DNA of 64,000 nucleotides, taken from positions 868,001-932,000 of the forward strand of contig JAUSZU010000001.1 in assembly GCA_030817875.1 (NCBI GenBank). The letters are read 5' to 3'. This stretch comes from Flavobacterium sp. W4I14. Its GTDB lineage: Bacteria > Bacteroidota > Bacteroidia > Sphingobacteriales > Sphingobacteriaceae. Positions within the stretch are counted from its first letter, which is position 1; every line of letters begins with the position of its first letter. The notes under the pieces were generated by a model. It had not been told where the DNA came from. It saw nothing but the letters and a program-made list of their open reading frames with translations, and made no database searches. A program made the position numbers and the translations under genes. Positions 1 to 9,628 of this stretch are shown here, in pieces.

Positions 1-182
1 TTAATAATCGTTTTTAGTCGATTCCTTCCTTTGAACATTTATTCCATATTTATGAACAATTGACACTTACACTTTTGTGCCCACCGAATAACTTTACCTC
101 TATCATGCTTGTCTGCTCTTGTTTAGAGATATTCATTATCTAATTTTTTAGGATAAGCAGTTGGCTCATTACTGAGTGAAGC

Positions 183-3100
183 ATGAACTTTAACCATTAT
201 AAACCAAATTTTATGAGGAATGAATTTTTACAGTTTTTTGTAAAGCCTGGTGCAGGACTTTCCAAATGTCTAGCCAAACTATCACTGATTGCTCTTTTTT
301 CGCTTTTTGTGGTTGCAGCACATGCACAAACCCAAGTAAAAGGGCGTGTTGTGGATGATCAGGGAAACGCTCTCCCAGGTGTAAGTATTCTGGTCAAGGG
401 AACCTCTACCAGTACAACAACCCTGGGCACAGGAAACTTCAGTATTGCGGTCCCAACAAGCAATTCGGTGCTGGTGTTTTCTTACATCGGATTTACAAGT
501 CGCGAGGTTCCGGTCAGAAATCAAACCGAAATCAATGTGACATTACTCCCGAGCGCTGCTGAACTTGAACAAGTTGTAGTGGTAGGGTATGGAACCCAGC
601 GTAAAGAATCGGTAACTGGTTCTGTGGCAAATATATCGGGCGATAAAGTTCGTGAAATACCCGCACCCAATGTGGCACAGGCTATCCAAGGTAGAATAGC
701 GGGGGTAAACATTTCACAAACTTCTACCAAACCTGGTGCAACTATGCAGATTCTGATCCGTGGTCAGCGTTCACTTTCAGCCAGCAATGATCCGTTGGTG
801 GTGCTTGATGGGATTCCATTTCCAGGCTCCATTGGTGATATCAATCCAAACGACATTAAAAGTTTAGATATTTTGAAAGATGCTTCTGCTACTGCGATTT
901 ATGGCTCGAGGGGAGCAAATGGAGTGATATTAATAACCACTAACCGTGGCCAACAAGGAGCTCCCGCTAAAGTATCCTATAATTCATACACTGGTTTACA
1001 AACCCTTTTTGCCAAGTATCCAATGATGGATGGCCCGGAATTTATTGCCCTGCGCAAGGCAGCTGGATTATTTACAACCAATGGTGCAGATGAATCTAAC
1101 GACGTAAATACCGATTGGCAGGATTTATTCTATGATAAATCGGCAGTTGTAACCAGTCATGATGTTGGTGTATCTGGTGGATCTACTACTGGCAGCTACA
1201 GTTTTGGGGGCGGCTATTATCAGAATCAAAGTCTGATCCCAACTCAACAGTACACCCGGTATTCAATGAAAGCATCCATGGATCAACAGATTGCCAGTTT
1301 CTTAAGGATTGGATTTACCACCAATAACAATTACAACTTAAGTGAAGGCAATCAACTCGGCGTTTATGGAATCCTTAGCAATTCGCCTATCGCAAATCCT
1401 TACAATGCAGATGGCAGCCTAAAAAGAACAATCAGAATGCCTCAGGATGAATCGTGGATTTACACCCGCGAACTTACTGAGAATCTTAGTGATAAATGGT
1501 TGAATGAAACGCGTGGCTTTGCTACCTATAATTCATTTTATAGCGAGGTTAACATTCCATGGGTAAAAGGACTAAAATACCGTACCAATCTCGGCCTTGA
1601 TTTTATCCAGAGCAACAATGGTAACTATACAGGTGTTGGAATTGGAAGTGCTACCGCTACTACGGTTTCTACCGCCGGGGTGAGCAATTCGCAAACCTAC
1701 CATTGGACACTTGAGAATTTATTGACCTATGACAGAACCTTCTCAGAAAAGCACAACATCAATGTAGTGGCCTTGTATTCTGCCGAACAGAATAAGTTCA
1801 ATTCCTCATCCATGTCTGCACGTGATATTCCGTCTGATGCTTTTCAGTTTTACAATCTTGGCCAGGCCAATGGAGAGTTAACAATTGGTAACGGTGACTA
1901 CCGCTTAAGTGGATTGATGTCTTACATGGGAAGAGTGATGTATGCTTATGATAATCGCTATTTAATCAGTGCAACCATCAGATCTGATGCGTCATCACGC
2001 TTGGCGCCAGGGCATAAATGGAATACTTATCCGGCTATTTCTGTGGGTTGGAACCTGATGAATGAGAATTTCATGAAAGGAATAACCGCTATCGACAGGT
2101 TGAAGATCAGAGTGGGGTACGGTCAAACATCAAACCAAGCGGTAAATCCATATCAAACCCTCGGTTTGCTAAATTCGCGCCCTTACAATTTTGGCGATAA
2201 CAACTACGCTACTGGATATTATGTTTCTAAGTTACCAAGCCCGGGTTTAGGCTGGGAATATTCACAAACCTGGAACTATGGCCTCGATTTCTCCTTACTA
2301 AAAAGCAGACTGACAGGAACATTTGAATACTATGTAACCAATACCAAAGATATATTGTTAGACGTTGCACTGCCTTCTACTGCTGGCGTGGGCAGTTATA
2401 CTGCAAACATCGGACAAACACAGAATAAAGGGTGGGAACTGAGTATTAACGGTAATATTTTTAATGATAAGGGAGGCTGGTCATGGGATGTAGGATTTAA
2501 TCTTTATGCAAACCGAAACAAACTTGTTGCCCTTGCATCAGGCCAAACCAGAGACGAGGGGAATGCCTGGTTTGTGGGCCATAACATCAATGCCATTTAT
2601 GATTTTGAAAAAGTAGGTTTATGGCAGGCCGGAGATCCATATCTGAATGTTTTAGAGCCAGGCGGTAATGTGGGGATGATTAAAGTGAAGTACACGGGCG
2701 ATTTTGATGCGACCGGCAAACCAACAAGGCCTATTGGAGCAGCAGATAGACAGATTATGGATGTGGATCCTAAATTATCAGGAGGATTTAATACCAGAGT
2801 AGCTTATAAAGGATTTGACCTCAATGTAGTAGGATTATTTAAAGACGGTGGAATTTTGCTTAGTACATTATATGGTTCTTCCGGATACCTGAATCTCTTG
2901 TCTGGTAGAAGAAATAACGTTAAAGTTGATTACTGGACACCTGAAAATACAGGAGCAAAATATCCAAAACCTGGCGGTATTGCAGGCGGTGATAACCCTA
3001 AGTATGGAAGTACATTAGGTTATTTTGATGCTTCTTTCTTAAAAATCCGGACCATCTCTTTAGGGTATGATTTCAATCGAAGTTTGTTAAAAGATTCTAG

Positions 3101-3308
3101 ATTGAAGCTTCGCATGTACTTAACCGTTCAAAATCCTTTTGTGATGTTCTCTCCATATCACCGCGAGTCGGGCATGGATCCTGAAACAAATTCATACGGC
3201 GATGAAAACGCTGCGGTAACATCGGTTTATTCGCGGAGAATCTTAACCATTGGTACCAATACCCCATCTACCCGTAACTATGTAGCTGGTCTTAATTTAA
3301 CATTTTAA
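183..3308 (+). CDS. SusC/RagA-family TonB-dependent receptor
   Basis: Outer-membrane TonB-dependent barrel of a SusC/SusD pair, which imports glycan oligomers to the periplasm. The 1041-residue product has a signal peptide ending AHA|Q near residue 48, a carboxypeptidase-D-like regulatory domain (about 50-125), the SusC signature VVVVGYGTQRK near 130-140, and a plug with LDGIPFPG and LKDASATAIYGSRGANG. The long barrel ends NYVAGLNLTF, with the terminal Phe expected of an outer-membrane beta-signal. The frame opens at 183; an in-frame ATG at 213 (residue 11) gives a more usual signal peptide length and may be the true start. The SusD partner starts 9 bp downstream. No copy of the direct-repeat operator found before other PUL units was seen in the 182 bases upstream, so this pair probably belongs to a different regulon. 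Substrate unknown. Confidence 0.95.
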   Translation: MNFNHYKPNFMRNEFLQFFVKPGAGLSKCLAKLSLIALFSLFVVAAHAQTQVKGRVVDDQGNALPGVSILVKGTSTSTTTLGTGNFSIAVPTSNSVLVFSYIGFTSREVPVRNQTEINVTLLPSAAELEQVVVVGYGTQRKESVTGSVANISGDKVREIPAPNVAQAIQGRIAGVNISQTSTKPGATMQILIRGQRSLSASNDPLVVLDGIPFPGSIGDINPNDIKSLDILKDASATAIYGSRGANGVILITTNRGQQGAPAKVSYNSYTGLQTLFAKYPMMDGPEFIALRKAAGLFTTNGADESNDVNTDWQDLFYDKSAVVTSHDVGVSGGSTTGSYSFGGGYYQNQSLIPTQQYTRYSMKASMDQQIASFLRIGFTTNNNYNLSEGNQLGVYGILSNSPIANPYNADGSLKRTIRMPQDESWIYTRELTENLSDKWLNETRGFATYNSFYSEVNIPWVKGLKYRTNLGLDFIQSNNGNYTGVGIGSATATTVSTAGVSNSQTYHWTLENLLTYDRTFSEKHNINVVALYSAEQNKFNSSSMSARDIPSDAFQFYNLGQANGELTIGNGDYRLSGLMSYMGRVMYAYDNRYLISATIRSDASSRLAPGHKWNTYPAISVGWNLMNENFMKGITAIDRLKIRVGYGQTSNQAVNPYQTLGLLNSRPYNFGDNNYATGYYVSKLPSPGLGWEYSQTWNYGLDFSLLKSRLTGTFEYYVTNTKDILLDVALPSTAGVGSYTANIGQTQNKGWELSINGNIFNDKGGWSWDVGFNLYANRNKLVALASGQTRDEGNAWFVGHNINAIYDFEKVGLWQAGDPYLNVLEPGGNVGMIKVKYTGDFDATGKPTRPIGAADRQIMDVDPKLSGGFNTRVAYKGFDLNVVGLFKDGGILLSTLYGSSGYLNLLSGRRNNVKVDYWTPENTGAKYPKPGGIAGGDNPKYGSTLGYFDASFLKIRTISLGYDFNRSLLKDSRLKLRMYLTVQNPFVMFSPYHRESGMDPETNSYGDENAAVTSVYSRRILTIGTNTPSTRNYVAGLNLTF

Positions 3309-3317
3309 TATACCGAT

Positions 3318-5252
3318 ATGAAACGTATACATTTAAATATAACATTGAGCGTTTGGCTTGGGATGGTCGTTTTCTCAGGCTGTAAAAAAATTCTTGAAGA
3401 AGAACCCCGTAGTGTCTTTACACCAGATTACTTTAAAACCGTAACAGGGGTAAATGGTGGTCTTACAGCAATGTACGGTCACCTCCGCAACATGTATGGG
3501 CAGGCCTATTATTATAATTCGCTAATTACCGGTACCGATGAGGCTACTTGGGGCAAAGATGCTGATGGCAATTTTAAGGATATGGATTGTTCAGGTGTTG
3601 GGTCAATACTTTCTACAAGTTATCCCAGTACCGTATTATGGGGAGAAGCCTTTCCGAATATTAATACAGCAAGTGGCGTAATTGAGAATGCCAGTGCCGC
3701 AGGTATTGCCTCTTCATTGGTTGCGGAAGCAAGATTCTTCCGCGCCTTTGATTATTTTTTGTTGGTACAAACTTTCGGTGGGGTACCACTCGATTTGGGT
3801 GCCGGACCACTCAAATTCAATACTAGTCCCGTAAGAACATCAGTTCGAAATACAGTTCCCGAGGTATACACAAAGGCAGTATTTCCTGATTTGTTGACGG
3901 CTGTTGCCGATTTACCAGTTGCAGCCCGCGTTACGGGAGGGGTAACAAAAACTTTGGCACGACTGTATTTGGCAAAAGCCTACCTAACTTATGGGTGGTG
4001 GCTGCAAAATCCTAACAATATTCCAACCTATCCTGCAGCAAACCGTACTGATCCTGACGGACATGATGCAAACTGGTATTTTCAGCAAGCTTATGATGTT
4101 TCAACTGCAGCTATAGAAAGTCCTGGATCTTACGGTTTGGTAGATACTTATTATGATGTAAATTTAGGATCAAATGACCGTAACAAAGAAATGTTGTTAT
4201 ATGCTGATCATACACAAACGAGCGAACGTTTTAATGGCGGTAGTTTAACCTTTGGTAGTGGTGGGGCACCTGATAATTTTGCAGGTTGGATGATGACCTG
4301 GAATTACACCAATATCAGAAGCGGAGGAATCAGTTCGGTTCAGCGTGAAGCAGAGCAACACCTTGGTAGGCCATGGAACCGGATGGCTCCGCCTATTGAA
4401 GTGTTTAAAAATACTTTTGCCGATAAAACATTGGATTCGCGTTATGATGGCACCTTTACAACGGTATATCGTGGAAATTGGCCTAAAGGATATAATCCTC
4501 CAGAATCGGCCCCTACCTCTTTGGTTAATGCCAATGGCTTGACTATCGTTCCTGGAAATGCCGTTTTAAGCTTTCTGGATGCTGATAATAGCGCTGTAAG
4601 TTATCCAAGCGGAGCCGGAACAAGTAATGTTGGCGCAGGCACATTGCCAGGAAGGGCAGATTATGTAATTTCCCCATCTGGAATAAGCAGAATCGTTTAT
4701 CCGGGTCTTTGGAAACTGGGGCCTTACCGTACAGATAATGGCACAGGTTTAGGTCAGCCAAATGCAGGTAGTACCCGGCCTTACCCTATTGCAAAGTTTT
4801 CTGAACTTTACTTCGTAGCTGCCGAAGCTGCTGTAAAAGGTGCTACAACCAAAGCAGGTAAAAGTGCGCGCGAACTGATCAATGTAGTGAGGGCCCGTGC
4901 CGGAAAATGGCGTTGGGATAATAATGGTAATGTGGCAAAAGTAGCCGACAATAGTGCAGCCATGATTGCCGCAACCCCAGCAACGATTGATATCAATTAT
5001 ATTTTGGCAGAGCGATCGCGTGAATATTATGCGGAAGGATACCGGAGATTCGACCTCATTAGAACGCAAAAATGGGCAGAGTTATCCACTACATTCAGTA
5101 TTTGTGGTACAGGATATGGCGACCATACACCAGTAACGGTTACTAGAACAATTACTCCAAATCTTTATCTCCGTCCAATTCCACAAGGACAGATAGATGG
5201 CATGCAAATGTCTGATGAGGCAAAGAAAGCATATCAAAACCCTGGCTACTAA
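3318..5252 (+). CDS. SusD/RagB-family outer-membrane lipoprotein
   Basis: Surface glycan-binding lipoprotein that caps the SusC barrel encoded just upstream. The 644-residue product has a signal peptide with lipobox FSGC (Cys22) followed by KK. It carries SusD marks: the N-terminal helical region with RFFRAFDYFLLVQTFGG, a later AEAAVKG segment, and the C-terminal ILAERSREYYAEGYRRFDLI and YLRPIPQGQID motifs ending QNPGY. It is somewhat longer than most SusD proteins (about 500-600 residues). It is co-transcribed with the SusC gene (9 bp gap) and is followed within 5 bp by a strong terminator, so the pair forms a complete two-gene operon. Substrate not inferable. Confidence 0.95.
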   Translation: MKRIHLNITLSVWLGMVVFSGCKKILEEEPRSVFTPDYFKTVTGVNGGLTAMYGHLRNMYGQAYYYNSLITGTDEATWGKDADGNFKDMDCSGVGSILSTSYPSTVLWGEAFPNINTASGVIENASAAGIASSLVAEARFFRAFDYFLLVQTFGGVPLDLGAGPLKFNTSPVRTSVRNTVPEVYTKAVFPDLLTAVADLPVAARVTGGVTKTLARLYLAKAYLTYGWWLQNPNNIPTYPAANRTDPDGHDANWYFQQAYDVSTAAIESPGSYGLVDTYYDVNLGSNDRNKEMLLYADHTQTSERFNGGSLTFGSGGAPDNFAGWMMTWNYTNIRSGGISSVQREAEQHLGRPWNRMAPPIEVFKNTFADKTLDSRYDGTFTTVYRGNWPKGYNPPESAPTSLVNANGLTIVPGNAVLSFLDADNSAVSYPSGAGTSNVGAGTLPGRADYVISPSGISRIVYPGLWKLGPYRTDNGTGLGQPNAGSTRPYPIAKFSELYFVAAEAAVKGATTKAGKSARELINVVRARAGKWRWDNNGNVAKVADNSAAMIAATPATIDINYILAERSREYYAEGYRRFDLIRTQKWAELSTTFSICGTGYGDHTPVTVTRTITPNLYLRPIPQGQIDGMQMSDEAKKAYQNPGY

Positions 5253-5256
5253 ATTT

Positions 5257-5296
5257 AAAACAGGCAGATTCCGAGAGGAACCTGCCTGTTTTTTGT
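5257..5296 (+). terminator. Rho-independent terminator after SusC/SusD operon
   Basis: An 11-bp perfect stem (AAAACAGGCAG at 5257-5267 with CTGCCTGTTTT at 5282-5292) is extended inward by TTCC/GGAA around a GAGA tetraloop with one A/C mismatch. A run of T follows. It begins 5 bp after the SusD stop codon and separates the pair from the GH2 gene at 5762. Confidence 0.85.
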
Positions 5297-5761
5297 CCGT
5301 CATTCCCAACCCAATAGCTATCAGGTTGATTGGGAACCACGGAGTGTTCATGAATACCTCTGAAAAAAGGAAAACTTATGAATAATCGTAATGCAAGCGC
5401 TTTTTGGGATTGTATCAATCTACCAGCGTTTTTTTGCTTTCAGCTTATATTTTTTGAGAAACATTATGTTAGATATTTTTTTTGGCGGGATTTTACTTTT
5501 CGCTGAATCATTTTCAAACGCTGGGGACGATAAGAATCCCAGAAACAAACTTCTTCACCTTCTGTTTATCTACCGCTATATTCAAAAATAGCTAGGCTGC
5601 CCTTCCTCTTGTTCAAACCTCATGAAGCTTCAAATGGAGCGCGCTTGATAATCAGATCCAACAAATTATAAAAAGATGTTTTTATGTAATAAATCGATTT
5701 AGATGAATGAAAAATAATATATTAGTGTCTTAAAATCAAAGATTCCTAATCTCCAGATCAT
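5297..5761. other. Intergenic stretch without a supported gene
   Basis: About 465 bases between the SusD terminator and the GH2 gene. A 66-codon frame (5391-5591) is open but has no recognisable domain, a poor start context and a hydrophobic, Phe-rich composition expected from AT-rich non-coding DNA. No clear TAnnTTTG promoter box or operator repeat was seen. Confidence 0.5.
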
Positions 5762-7585
5762 ATGAAAAATACAGGTTTACCGATCCTACTCCTGACAATA
5801 CTGTTGCAGGTATATGGTGGAAATGTTTGCGCTCAGACTGCAAAACTACCAACAAAATGGACTAAGGAGGCGATGGCGGCCCAAAATCCTTTTCCAGATT
5901 ATCCCCGGCCGCAGATGGTACGTGGAGAATGGAAGTCGTTGAACGGTAAATGGGATTATATCGGTGGAAAAGATAAACTTAATGCATTTAATCCGAAAAT
6001 GCCGATTGCATTTGCCGGGAAATCTGAACAGATACTCGTTCCATACTGCCCTGAATCGGTGATCTCGGGCATCGAGCGCAAGCAGGAGGTGAACATGTGG
6101 TACCGCAGGCGTTTCGAAATACCCCAGAACTGGAAGGGTAAAAATATCTTAATTAATTTTGAGGCTGTTGATCATGATGCAACTATTTTCGTTAACGGAA
6201 AAAAGGCAGGGGCTCATGCTGGCGGCTATGACGCTTTTTCGCTGGATATAACCCCATTGCTAAAATCTGGTAGTAATGAATTGATTGTTGCTGCTTACGA
6301 TTCCAATGACGGCAGAATGCCTTCGGGCAAAAATGGACCAAGGGGAGATTATACCTTCAGCTCTGGCATCTGGCAGGGTGTATGGCTTGAACCATTGGGC
6401 GCAGTGCATATCAAAAATATCAAGCTGTTGCCCGATCTGGAAAATAGCAGGCTCAAGATAATGGTCGATGCAAATTCTTCCGCCATATCTGCGGTAGCAC
6501 TTGATGGCAATAAGATCGTATCTCAGGCACAGGGAAGTAATGGAAAAATTTTTTATCTGCCAGTCCCAAATCCAAAGTTATGGTCTCCTGATGAACCTTT
6601 TCTTTATGATCTTAAAATCACCCTCAAAGGTCATAACGGTGAAACTGTTGATGAGGTGAAGAGCTATTTCGGTATGCGCGATATCAGGCTGGGTAAGGTG
6701 TCTGGTGTGATGCGCCCGTTGCTGAACGGAAAGTTCATCATGCAGGTTGGTCTTCTCGATCAGGGTTACTGGCCGGATGGAATTCTGACTGCTCCCACTG
6801 AGGATGCGCTGAAATCTGATCTAGAATTTACAAAAAAGGCAGGTTTCAACCTCATTCGCAAACACATGAAAACCGAACCGAAACGTTTTTACTATTGGGC
6901 AGATAAACTGGGCATACTGCTTTGGCAGGACATGCCCGCAATCTGGTACCAGAACGAGGATACCGCAAAAGTGCGCTCCGTTTTTCGTAAGGAGCTCAAG
7001 GCGGTAATGGATGAACATTATAACTCCCCTTCAATTATTGCCTGGGTACCCTTTAATGAGAACTGGGGTGCTTTCGATGTACCGGCGATTACGGACTGGG
7101 TAAAAAAGTACGATCCCTCAAGACTTGTAAATGGAAATTCGGGATTTAACAACAATCCCGGTTACCAAAAGGCGGCCGGTGATCCCGGTAATGGAGATTT
7201 TGTGGATACGCATATCTACATAGGCCCTTATGATGCGTCTACACCTGACGATAAAAGAGCTGCATCTTTGGGGGAGTTCGGCGGCGTGGGACTTTTTGTA
7301 AGAGATCATATGTGGCCTGTTGAAAACAATGCATATGCCTATGAACCCACCAGTGCTGCGTTAACAGATAGGTATGTACTGCTGATGAGCCAGGTTGAAC
7401 AGCTGATGAAATACAAAGGCCTTAGCGTAGCAGTTTACACTCAGACAACCGATGTGGAGCATGAGGTTAACGGGTTGCTGACTTATGACCGTGCAGTTGA
7501 AAAAATGGATATCAAGAAGGTAAATGAAATAAACAGGGTGGTGATCGCTGAGGGAAGAAAGTTAAATTCTCCAGAAAGGCAGTAG
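5762..7585 (+). CDS. Glycoside hydrolase family 2 (beta-galactosidase/glucuronidase-like)
   Basis: Predicted retaining exo-beta-glycosidase. The 607-residue protein has a signal peptide cleaved near CA|Q (residue 24). It then shows the GH2 jelly-roll sugar-binding domain (about 60-210, with WYRRRFEIP and the [20 protein letters not shown] segment), a short Ig-like domain (about 215-305) and the TIM barrel. The expected catalytic pair is visible: acid/base Glu433 in PFNENWG and nucleophile Glu505 in SLGEFGG. It is shorter than LacZ (about 1000 residues) because the C-terminal domains are absent, which is common in Bacteroidota PUL enzymes. It stands alone between a terminator and a hairpin at 7618. 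Whether it acts on galactosides, glucuronides or arabinosides cannot be told from the sequence. Confidence 0.88.
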   Translation: MKNTGLPILLLTILLQVYGGNVCAQTAKLPTKWTKEAMAAQNPFPDYPRPQMVRGEWKSLNGKWDYIGGKDKLNAFNPKMPIAFAGKSEQILVPYCPESVISGIERKQEVNMWYRRRFEIPQNWKGKNILINFEAVDHDATIFVNGKKAGAHAGGYDAFSLDITPLLKSGSNELIVAAYDSNDGRMPSGKNGPRGDYTFSSGIWQGVWLEPLGAVHIKNIKLLPDLENSRLKIMVDANSSAISAVALDGNKIVSQAQGSNGKIFYLPVPNPKLWSPDEPFLYDLKITLKGHNGETVDEVKSYFGMRDIRLGKVSGVMRPLLNGKFIMQVGLLDQGYWPDGILTAPTEDALKSDLEFTKKAGFNLIRKHMKTEPKRFYYWADKLGILLWQDMPAIWYQNEDTAKVRSVFRKELKAVMDEHYNSPSIIAWVPFNENWGAFDVPAITDWVKKYDPSRLVNGNSGFNNNPGYQKAAGDPGNGDFVDTHIYIGPYDASTPDDKRAASLGEFGGVGLFVRDHMWPVENNAYAYEPTSAALTDRYVLLMSQVEQLMKYKGLSVAVYTQTTDVEHEVNGLLTYDRAVEKMDIKKVNEINRVVIAEGRKLNSPERQ

Positions 7586-7617
7586 GATAGATGGCAGGGC
7601 GGGGTTTCGTTAATCCG

Positions 7618-7649
7618 CCTGGCATTTTTGTAAAGCAAAAGATGCCAGG
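7618..7649. terminator. Hairpin between convergent genes, possible bidirectional terminator
   Basis: CCTGGCAT (7618-7625) pairs perfectly with ATGCCAGG (7642-7649); inner TTTTG/CAAAA extends the stem with one bulged base around a TAAAG loop. It lies between the plus-strand GH2 stop (7585) and the minus-strand gene ending at 7794, as expected of a shared terminator, but lacks a long U-tract. Confidence 0.45.
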
Positions 7650-7793
7650 TTTAAACGAGATAGATCATCTTATTTGTGATTTAATGAGTTAGTTTGTAGT
7701 TGAGCGTAAGAACAACATCCGGATTGGACGTAGAAATGGATTTGTTAAAGACAATATCACTTAAGGTAATGATACCCCATGATTCTCAAACTG

Positions 7794-8141
7794 CTATCTT
7801 GCAAAATCTATCGTATCAATAAGCCAACCACAAAAACAATCCCTGCTTGCCATCAGGCATACGATATATAAAATAGGGATGGTGAACAACAGTAGAAAAC
7901 AAAAATCTATCCAGGCATTTTTGTGCTGTTTTCGCCTTAAGCTTTTAATAAAGTCGGCTACAAAACCGATGAATAAAGCGACCAGTATAAAAACCAGTAG
8001 GAACGCTATACCTAGCCCGGCATCGGTAGGATGTGCTCTCTCTCTATTTGCTTTAAATGCCATTTGTGCATAGAAATACAAGATTAATAATGGCACTGAA
8101 ACAATTAAGAAGCGGATGAAAATAGGTTTAATTATTTTCAT
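7794..8141 (-). CDS. Small membrane protein of unknown function
   Basis: Not recognised. The frame is open from 8171, but the start at 8141 is preferred: it is preceded by CCAGGAAAA on the coding strand, a good ribosome-binding context, and gives MKIIKPIFIRF directly before the first membrane segment. The 115-residue product has three predicted hydrophobic segments (about residues 5-25, 40-65 and 78-97) with a basic KSLRRKQHKNAW loop between the second and third. It overlaps the end of the upstream lipoprotein gene (stop at 8128) by 14 bp, so the two are probably co-transcribed and translationally coupled. No link to the PULs on either side is visible. Confidence 0.6.
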   Translation of the reverse strand: MKIIKPIFIRFLIVSVPLLILYFYAQMAFKANRERAHPTDAGLGIAFLLVFILVALFIGFVADFIKSLRRKQHKNAWIDFCFLLLFTIPILYIVCLMASRDCFCGWLIDTIDFAR

Positions 8142-9135
8142 TTTTCCTGGAATATTTCGGGGTGAAAACATTATCCTGTACTTGTGCTGTATATCGTTTT
8201 ACCCATTCGGCGTAATAATATTCAGCATATAAAGTGCCATTTTTAATGATGAATTTTGCAAATGGCTTTCCCAGTTGAGGTACCGCTTTTAAACCAAAAG
8301 TCTCCTTGGTTCCATTGTCGAATTTACAGTCCATATCTCTTGCCCAAATCATTTCAAATTCGGTGTCGCTTATCTTTTTTACTGGATAGAAATACACACA
8401 TTGGCCGTGGTATTCAAAAGCCAGCGAGGTTTTCCCAATATTCAGCGTAACCATTTCGTTTCCCCACTTACCAGTAAAGTCATTTTGCTTCTGAAAAGTT
8501 CCCACGAAACTATCGTAATCAAAACCTTCCATTTCCGATATTTTCCATTGGTTGTTTTCTTTTAGTGCCTTGAGGTTGTACACAATACCGTCTCCCCAAG
8601 CCCAGTTATAAAATATACCATCCTTTTCATCCCGAAGGTGCATAATATGTAGTTTGCTTAAAAAATCATCCGGCAAATCCTGGCAATTGCACCAAAGATT
8701 TGCGCCGTTGCCGAAGGGCGGCAGTTCGCCGATTTTCCATTGTAGCGTACCATCCTTTATTTTCGCATCAATGGTCATTGCAATTTTGTTGTAATTGCTT
8801 ATAAAAGTTTTAGAGAATAATCCTGCCTCACTTATTTTCTGCAGCTTTTGTTGGTGTAACTTCATATCAAGCCCTGCATATAGGGTATCATTATTTTCTT
8901 TCAAAACGGGGCTAAAATAATCATCATTATCACCTGTTTGGTTCCATCGGTATAAGTTTTGGGTAAGTTGCAACAAAGCAATGCTATCTTGCAATGAATA
9001 TGATGTTGCTTTTTTTTGTGTAGCTACAGTATCCTCTTGCCGCGCAGTGTGCTTACTTTTGCTATTTGGGTTACAGCCCCCCAAAACGATGAGTGTAATA
9101 GTGGTTAACGCGAGTGATTTTAGTTCTGCTCTCAT
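8128..9135 (-). CDS. Hypothetical lipoprotein
   Basis: No family recognised. The 335-residue product has a lipoprotein signal with lipobox VLGGC (Cys21), then a Ser/Thr/Lys-rich linker (NSKSKHTARQEDTVATQK). A mixed globular region follows, with LLQLTQNLYRWNQTGDNDDYFSP near the N-terminus (a pattern like the DUF3828-type domain of small lipoproteins) and a beta-rich C-terminal part (GKWGNEMVTLNI, YFYPVKKISDTEFEMIW, YAEYYYAEWVKRY). It probably faces the periplasm or outer membrane. It is the first gene of a two-gene minus-strand unit with the membrane protein at 7794. It sits between two glycan-degrading units but has no carbohydrate-active signature. Confidence 0.7.
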   Translation of the reverse strand: MRAELKSLALTTITLIVLGGCNPNSKSKHTARQEDTVATQKKATSYSLQDSIALLQLTQNLYRWNQTGDNDDYFSPVLKENNDTLYAGLDMKLHQQKLQKISEAGLFSKTFISNYNKIAMTIDAKIKDGTLQWKIGELPPFGNGANLWCNCQDLPDDFLSKLHIMHLRDEKDGIFYNWAWGDGIVYNLKALKENNQWKISEMEGFDYDSFVGTFQKQNDFTGKWGNEMVTLNIGKTSLAFEYHGQCVYFYPVKKISDTEFEMIWARDMDCKFDNGTKETFGLKAVPQLGKPFAKFIIKNGTLYAEYYYAEWVKRYTAQVQDNVFTPKYSRKNENN

Positions 9136-9194
9136 TTATTGATGGATTTATAGCTGTTACTCTTCGTTTATTCTCTTAAATAAACAAGACAAGG

Positions 9195-9230
9195 CATTAA
9201 AAATAGCTATTCTAATGGCTATTTTTAATG
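9195..9230. repeat. 13-bp perfect inverted repeat
   Basis: CATTAAAAATAGC (9195-9207) and GCTATTTTTAATG (9218-9230) pair perfectly around a 10-base loop, with a T-rich tail on the plus strand. It lies 60 bp upstream of the divergent lipoprotein gene, where a terminator is not obviously needed, so its role is unclear. Confidence 0.5.
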
Positions 9231-9413
9231 TTTATTATATTTTATCAATGGATTAGTCATTAATATTTAACCATAAAACATCACAGGGAAGAATGTCCAG
9301 TGAAAAAAATGTTCTCTTTTCTTCCACTAGGGCACTCCTTTAAGGTGAAAGACCTTTAATTTCTTGGGTTCCATATCCCAAATTAATTGTCGACCGCAGA
9401 TAATCAAGATTTC

Positions 9414-9478
9414 TGTACAAAACTGAACCATTTCCGTACAAAACCGAACCCTTCAGGTAGGCAGTTTAGCTAGTTTTG
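9414..9478 (+). promoter_or_regulatory. HTCS-type direct-repeat operator and -7 box, copy 1
   Basis: Two GTACAAAA units start at 9415 and 9436, exactly 21 bp apart, each followed by nnnAACC; the spacer CATTTCC is identical in all four copies in the window. A -7 box TAGTTTTG (TAnnTTTG) lies at 9471-9478, 35 bp after the second repeat starts. There is no -33 TTG box, which fits an activator-dependent promoter. It drives GH97-GH2 (9629-13426). Binding by the HTCS at 21557 is inference. Confidence 0.75.
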
Positions 9479-9508
9479 GACTCACCAAATACAATAGCTA
9501 CAATTATT

Positions 9509-9616
9509 ATGAGATCGATAGGCGAGCATTCTCGCATACTGTTGGAAATTCTCCAATACCACAAACCGCATACAATTAAACCACTGCCCGGTCAGGAGAA
9601 ATCGATAATTAAATAA
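9509..9616 (+). other. Short leader ORF, copy 1 (35 codons)
   Basis: ATG at 9509, 31 bp after the -7 box, opens a 35-codon frame ending 12 bp before the GH97 start. The predicted peptide MRSIGEHSRILLEIL... has no known family. Equivalent ATGs follow the other three operator copies, so it may be a leader peptide or a decayed gene start; translation is unproven. Confidence 0.3.
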
Positions 9617-9628
9617 CAGGTATAACTG

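Noticed and set aside
1..182. Possible promoter elements upstream of the first SusC
   Set aside because: No TAnnTTTG box or GTACAAAA repeat could be placed with confidence; the region may extend outside the window.
5391..5591. 66-codon plus-strand frame before the GH2 gene
   Set aside because: No domain, poor start context, Phe/Leu-rich composition expected of AT-rich intergenic DNA.
183..7585. First SusC/SusD pair and GH2 as part of the HTCS regulon
   Set aside because: No copy of the direct repeat was found before either unit, and a strong terminator separates them.
7794..9135. The two minus-strand genes as accessory parts of the adjacent PUL
   Set aside because: Opposite orientation, no carbohydrate-related motif and no shared operator.
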